Below are positions 60,194 to 64,000 of a DNA stretch of 64,000 nt, one piece after another. Below the pieces are notes generated by a model. That model was not told where the DNA came from, did no database searches, and saw only the letters and a list, made by a program, of their open reading frames with translations. The position numbers and the translations under genes were made by a program. Positions within the stretch are counted from its first letter, which is position 1; every line of letters starts with the position of its first letter. This DNA comes from JAEWSN01 sp942493335 (GTDB taxonomy: Bacteria; Bacillota; Clostridia; DSM-8532), in contig OW818693.1 of the NCBI GenBank assembly GCA_942493335.1, forward strand, positions 186,001 through 250,000, written 5' to 3'.

Positions 60194-60222
60194 TGGACAA
60201 ATGATTGGTGATTTTGTATAAT
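60194..60222 (+). promoter_or_regulatory. Promoter of the tad operon
   Basis: TGGACA (60194-60199), 17-nt spacer, TATAAT (60217-60222). Predicted leader about 45 nt before GTG 60274. Confidence 0.7.
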
Positions 60223-60273
60223 TTCGTCACAAAGAATGGGTGACAGAATTCGGTTTTTCGAACGGAGGCGTTT

Positions 60274-61374
60274 GTGAAAATACCGCTTGTCCTGGCGCTT
60301 GATGATCATGCCTATGCAAACCGAATGGCCGACTGGATGCTGGTGCATCCCGAATGTGGCTTCCGACCGGTCATTCCGGATGAATCCATGCGCCCGGCCC
60401 GTGGACCGGGAGTGTGGGAAGACCGGATTTGCCTCGTTTCACCCTCTTGCATGGAAGAAGTGAAGCACGCTTGTCCCAATATGCATTGCCTGTGCCTGCA
60501 GGAGGACGCAATGCCGGAAACTGCTTCACAAAGCCGCTTTGACGGCATTTTCAAGTATCAGCCCCTGCCTGATCTGTTTCATGAGGTCAGGGCTGTTTCC
60601 ACGGAGTGTGGATGGATTCGCGAGGGACAGATGCGGGAAGAGGAAATTGCCGTCACGCTGGTCCTTCATCTATCAGGCGCCACGCATCTGCATCCTGTCG
60701 CACCCGCTCTTTCCATGGTCCAGGCGTCCACCCGCAAGGTGCTGTATCTGAACATTGACCCGGCGGGTCATACCGAAACTTGGTTTCGGGCCACAGGCGG
60801 GCATGGTCTGTCCCGTCTTGCCTATCATGTCAGAAATATCCGGGAAGGGTGGGAGGAACGCTTTCTGAACTGCCTGTTCCTTGATGTGGCTTCCGGCGTT
60901 TATGCCGTGCGGGATCCGGACTTGCCGGAAGACGCGGCCGACATGGGCGCGGTTGAGTTGGCGGAGGTACGCCGTGCCGCATCAAGAAGCGGGTTTGGTT
61001 CCATCGTCCTGGATGCCGGGCTTGGGCTGGATCGCCGGAATCTTTCACTGATGTCGGTTGCGGACAGGATTTTCCTGGTGACCGGGAAGGATGCGCCTGG
61101 AATAGCCAGTGCCGCTGCAGCGAACAGGATCCTGAATGGAAAATCCAACCGAAGGGTTCCCGATGCGGCGAATGTTGGCTGGATTCTGTGCGGAAAGGGT
61201 CGACCCGCCGGCGTTCCTTCCTTTGCGGAAGGGCAGCCTGTATCCTGTCTGCCCGAAGCCTATCCGGCCGGATTCCCGCGGGAAGGGCTGGCGATGGATC
61301 CTTCCTTTCTTTCCTGCATTTCCGCCCTTGTTCCGATCCTGCCATGCGACGGCTGGGAGGAGGTTCGCGGATGA
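60274..61374 (+). CDS. TadZ/CpaE-like protein with degenerate P-loop
   Basis: A 366-residue cytoplasmic protein directly before tadA. Residues 1-115 resemble a receiver-like domain, and 125-366 a MinD/ParA-type fold, as in TadZ/CpaE, which localises the Tad machine to a pole. The expected KGGxGKT nucleotide loop is replaced by LHLSGATHLHPVAP (about 129-142), with no GK-T/S. The Walker B-like region is VLDAGLGLD (about 249). ATP binding is therefore doubtful. GTG start with GGAGG upstream. It overlaps tadA by 4 bp. Confidence 0.6.
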   Translation: MKIPLVLALDDHAYANRMADWMLVHPECGFRPVIPDESMRPARGPGVWEDRICLVSPSCMEEVKHACPNMHCLCLQEDAMPETASQSRFDGIFKYQPLPDLFHEVRAVSTECGWIREGQMREEEIAVTLVLHLSGATHLHPVAPALSMVQASTRKVLYLNIDPAGHTETWFRATGGHGLSRLAYHVRNIREGWEERFLNCLFLDVASGVYAVRDPDLPEDAADMGAVELAEVRRAASRSGFGSIVLDAGLGLDRRNLSLMSVADRIFLVTGKDAPGIASAAAANRILNGKSNRRVPDAANVGWILCGKGRPAGVPSFAEGQPVSCLPEAYPAGFPREGLAMDPSFLSCISALVPILPCDGWEEVRG

Positions 61375-62627
61375 TGGACGAGGATGTGTTCCGCACATGG
61401 GTTGCCGGAATCCGAAAAGCGACGGTTCTCGACCTTCCGGCAGATGTCGGAGCGGAGACCGACCGGGAGACGAAGCTTCTTGAAACCATCGAACGGATGG
61501 CTTTCGCAGATCCGGTTTCCAGGCAGGCCAATGCGCTGGAGAAAAAGCATGCGGTTGAATCCGTGTTCAATTCCATGCGGCGGCTGGATGTGCTCGAACC
61601 GTTGCTGCAGGATCCGGAAACAACCGAGATCATGGTGAACGGTCCAGACAAGGTTTTCGTCGAAAGGAACGGCAGGGTGGTTCCGGCTGGCGTCCGGTTC
61701 GAAAGCAGGGAAAGGCTCGAGGAGCTCATTCAGAATCTAGTATCGAGGGTGGATCGGATCATCAATGAATCCGATCCCATTGTGGATGCCAGGCTGGAGG
61801 ACGGATCCCGTGTCAACGCGGTTCTTTCCCCTGTCGCGCTGGATGGGCCGCTGCTGACGATTCGACGCTTTCCCAGACATCCCCTGGATATGGACCGTTT
61901 GATCGGTCTCGGGGCGATCACGGAGGAAGCGGCGGGATTTCTTCAGAGCCTGGTCCGAGCCAGGTTCAACATCCTTGTGTGCGGGGGAACAGGGTCTGGA
62001 AAAACAACCTTTCTCAATGTGCTTTCCGCCTTCATCCCTTCCGATGAGCGAATTGTCACCATTGAGGATTCCGCTGAACTCCAGCTGTCCGGCGTCGGCA
62101 ATCTCGCCCGAATGGAAACGCGAAATGCCAATACGGAGGGAAAGGGGGGCATTGCGATAAAAAACCTGATCCGTACCTCCCTCCGCATGCGCCCGGATCG
62201 GATCATCGTCGGGGAAGTGCGGGGAGAAGAGGCGTTTGACATGCTCCAGGCCATGAACACCGGTCATGACGGATCCATGTCCACCGGGCACGCGAATTCG
62301 GCCTCGGACATGATGACGCGTCTGGAGACCATGGTGCTGATGGCGGCCGATCTGCCGTTGGCGGCCATTCGGAAACAGATCGCCTCGGCTGTCGAAGTGG
62401 TTGTTTTTCTGCAGCGTCTGCGGGATCACAGCAGGCGCGTGCTGGAGATCGCCGAAGTCATCGGGTGTGATTCGGAGGGAATCCGGTTGCAATCGCTTTT
62501 TGTTTTTGAGGAGATGCCGCAGGTAGATGGGAAGACCGCCATATCCGACGATCGTGTCTGCGGAGGTCTGGTTCGGACCGGAAACACTCTGGTGCGGACG
62601 GGGAAATTCTTGCTGCACGGTTCGTGA
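61371..62627 (+). CDS. tadA: Tad pilus assembly ATPase TadA (CpaF family)
   Basis: A 418-residue secretion ATPase. N-terminal domain with LLQDPETTEIMVNGPDKVFVE, Walker A GGTGSGKTT (about 204-212), Asp box VTIEDSAELQL, Walker B RMRPDRIIVGEVRGEEA and the His box TGHDGSMSTGHAN. It powers assembly and retraction of Flp/Tad pili. GGAGGAGG precedes the ATG pair at 61371/61374. The longer frame from 61188 lies inside the upstream gene and is rejected. Confidence 0.94.
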   Translation: MMDEDVFRTWVAGIRKATVLDLPADVGAETDRETKLLETIERMAFADPVSRQANALEKKHAVESVFNSMRRLDVLEPLLQDPETTEIMVNGPDKVFVERNGRVVPAGVRFESRERLEELIQNLVSRVDRIINESDPIVDARLEDGSRVNAVLSPVALDGPLLTIRRFPRHPLDMDRLIGLGAITEEAAGFLQSLVRARFNILVCGGTGSGKTTFLNVLSAFIPSDERIVTIEDSAELQLSGVGNLARMETRNANTEGKGGIAIKNLIRTSLRMRPDRIIVGEVRGEEAFDMLQAMNTGHDGSMSTGHANSASDMMTRLETMVLMAADLPLAAIRKQIASAVEVVVFLQRLRDHSRRVLEIAEVIGCDSEGIRLQSLFVFEEMPQVDGKTAISDDRVCGGLVRTGNTLVRTGKFLLHGS

Positions 62628-62647
62628 TGCAAAACCGGGAGGGTCTC

Positions 62648-63526
62648 ATGATACAGCAGAATCAACAACAGAAATACATGCAGCAACAGCCGCAGAGCTA
62701 TCAGCAACAGCCGCAGAGGCATCGGCCATTGAGCCTGAAAGAGAGGATGATGTTGCAGCTGCGGCATATCCTGTCCGGGAAAGGCGAAGCCTTCTGGAAC
62801 CGTCCGATGGCATGGCAGGATGTCTTGCTTCCCGCATTGGTGGGAGCAGCCTTTGCGGGATTCATCGGATATGTGTTCTATTCCGGTCTGTATGCGGTTA
62901 TGTTCGCGATGCCGCTGGGCCTGGCAGCGGTTCCGCTCCATCAAAGAAAGCGCGCCGCAAGGGAACGGGAACGCTTCGTTCAGCAATTCAAGGATTTGCT
63001 CTATTACCTCTCAGTCTCCCTGTCTGCCGGCAAATCGCTTGAGTCTTCCCTGAAAGAGGCTGCGCGTTCCTTGTCAGGCCAATACGGAAGGAATGACTCG
63101 TTGCTGATGGAGGAATTGGGGTCCATCAACAGGCGTCTGGAAATCAGGGAACCGGTTGAGCGCCTGCTGGGAGAACTGGCCGACAAAACCGGATTGGAGG
63201 ATGTGAGAAGTCTTGCGGATGTTGTATCGGTATGCCGGAGAGCAGGAGGCAACCTTGTCGAAGTCATGCAGCAGTCTGTCCATATCCTGCGCGAAAAGAT
63301 GGAAATCTGCCGGGAGATGGAGACCGCATGGGCGGCAAAAAAACTCGAACAGCGGATATTGTGCATATCACCTGTTTTGCTTGTCCTGATGGTCCGGATG
63401 GGCAGTGGGGACTTCATGGAACCCATGTATGGGACGGCCATCGGCCGCATCATCATGACGGCGGCCCTCCTGATGGTGATTGCCGGTTATTGCGCAGGCG
63501 AAAGAATCATGCGGACAAGAGTCTGA
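62648..63526 (+). CDS. tadB: Tad pilus assembly membrane protein TadB
   Basis: A 292-residue type II secretion F-domain protein. Residues 1-35 are Gln-rich (QQNQQQKYMQQQPQS repeated), then two membrane segments (~65-105), a cytoplasmic T2SSF domain (LLYYLSVSLSAGKSLESSLKEA, GGNLVEVMQQ) and two C-terminal membrane segments. GGGAGGG is 5 nt before ATG 62648; ATG 62627, which overlaps tadA, is an alternative. The DNA coding for the Gln-rich start contains a 17-bp direct repeat. Confidence 0.88.
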   Translation: MIQQNQQQKYMQQQPQSYQQQPQRHRPLSLKERMMLQLRHILSGKGEAFWNRPMAWQDVLLPALVGAAFAGFIGYVFYSGLYAVMFAMPLGLAAVPLHQRKRAARERERFVQQFKDLLYYLSVSLSAGKSLESSLKEAARSLSGQYGRNDSLLMEELGSINRRLEIREPVERLLGELADKTGLEDVRSLADVVSVCRRAGGNLVEVMQQSVHILREKMEICREMETAWAAKKLEQRILCISPVLLVLMVRMGSGDFMEPMYGTAIGRIIMTAALLMVIAGYCAGERIMRTRV

Positions 63527-63613
63527 AGGGCAGGCAGGGGTCTGAAGTACGGCCAAGAAGCTGCAAGGCAGGCAGGGATCTGATGTACGGGCAAGAAGCT
63601 GAAGGGCGGGCAA
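63523..63613 (+). repeat. 38-bp tandem repeat between tadB and tadC
   Basis: Units at 63523-63560 and 63561-63598 (CTGAAGGGCAGGCAGGG...CGGCCAAGAAG) differ at a few bases; a third partial unit is at 63599-63613. The first unit includes the tadB stop codon. The unit is not a multiple of 3 and no open frame uses it. Confidence 0.8.
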
Positions 63614-63628
63614 TGGAGGTGAATCGGG

Positions 63629-64000
63629 ATGTGGATCCTCATACTTGTGGTTTTCATTGTAGTCATCCCCATCCTCTCCGCTCTTTCCGGTCTGCCTGGA
63701 CGACAGGCGGTGCAAGGGCTTGAAGAGGGGGAGTTTGGTCCCGTCCGCCTGCTTCCCGCAGCACTGGCGATGGAGAGCATTCTGCCGAATCGTCTTCGGA
63801 CTTGGGAGACGGAACGCTTGATGCCCAGAATCATCCTCCTTCACGGCACCCATGCCGCCACCAGACACATGCAGGTCCATCTTGCCGCAAAATGCTTGGG
63901 CGGATGGATGGGGGCTGCCATTGCCGCATTTCTTGGACTTGCCGGTTCTGCCGGGCTGGAATGGCTTCCCGCATTGCCGGTGGGTTTCTTGCTGATGTAT
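63629..64000 (+). CDS. tadC: Tad pilus assembly membrane protein TadC (3' end cut by window edge)
   Basis: Open for 124 residues to the edge of the window. N-terminal membrane segment (MWILILVVFIVVIPILSALS), then a basic cytoplasmic part and a second membrane region near residues 105-124. Position after tadB and GGAGGTGA 7 nt before ATG 63629 support TadC, the second T2SSF protein of Tad operons. The T2SSF domain itself would lie beyond the window, so the call relies mainly on context. Confidence 0.6.
   Translation, partial: MWILILVVFIVVIPILSALSGLPGRQAVQGLEEGEFGPVRLLPAALAMESILPNRLRTWETERLMPRIILLHGTHAATRHMQVHLAAKCLGGWMGAAIAAFLGLAGSAGLEWLPALPVGFLLMY

Noticed and set aside
61188..61370. Longer start for TadA
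   Set aside because: It lies inside the TadZ-like gene in another frame; the ATG at 61371 has GGAGGAGG.

Overview
The window looks like chromosomal DNA from a GC-rich member of the class Clostridia. The clearest taxonomic marker is the SCIFF ribosomal-peptide gene with its radical SAM maturase (26.8-28.5 kb), a pair characteristic of Clostridia. Also consistent are an L10-type leader, a T-box leader, a single large MetH, RecD2, a SigA-type RpoD with a dgt-dnaG-rpoD order, and OadB/OadG sodium-pump subunits. The exact family cannot be read from the sequence. No phage, insertion sequence, CRISPR array, rRNA or tRNA was recognised.

Layout. 0-7.7 kb: MATE and MFS transporters, a condensation-fold acyltransferase with a DUF6320 zinc-ribbon membrane protein, DUF2461, a GNAT protein and an HD-GYP protein. 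7.8-10.5 kb: two tandem copies of a palindromic repeat, then a three-gene metabolic operon (shikimate-dehydrogenase-like, cupin phosphoglucose-isomerase-like, D-2-hydroxyacid dehydrogenase) of unknown pathway. 10.5-19 kb: an MMPL/RND exporter with a repeat-rich partner, a YesM/YesN-type two-component system and a GH113-like glycosidase. 19-25.3 kb: metH and recD2. 25.4-26.5 kb: an orphan TadG-like pilus protein. 26.6-31.5 kb: scfA, scfB, a gamma-class carbonic anhydrase-like gene, secD and secF.

31.6-35.6 kb: rpmG-secE-nusG-rplK-rplA, then rplJ-rplL behind an L10 leader and attenuator. rpoB does not follow rplL; lysA does. 37.1-41 kb: der-plsY-gpsA and a CheX-like gene. 41-43.5 kb: glgC-glgD on the minus strand. 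43.7-50.6 kb: cdd, era, recO, a small unknown gene, an AlbA_2/HATPase-type regulator, a PilZ protein and an NDP-forming acyl-CoA synthetase. 50.6-53.3 kb: a T-box leader with a UUC (Phe) specifier in front of DAHP synthase and prephenate dehydratase. 53.3-54.7 kb: oadG and oadB. 55-60 kb: a DnaQ-like exonuclease, dgt, dnaG, rpoD. 60.2-64 kb: a Tad pilus operon (TadZ-like, TadA, TadB, TadC) that runs off the right edge.

The most unusual item is a family of intergenic palindromic repeats with four copies (two in tandem at 7.8-7.95 kb, one at 26.7 kb, one at 60.0 kb). They come in a long and a short form; the short form is what a deletion between two CAAT microrepeats of the long form would give. 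The copies occur in both orientations relative to neighbouring genes and in untranslated regions, which suggests a dispersed, possibly mobile or RNA-coding element.
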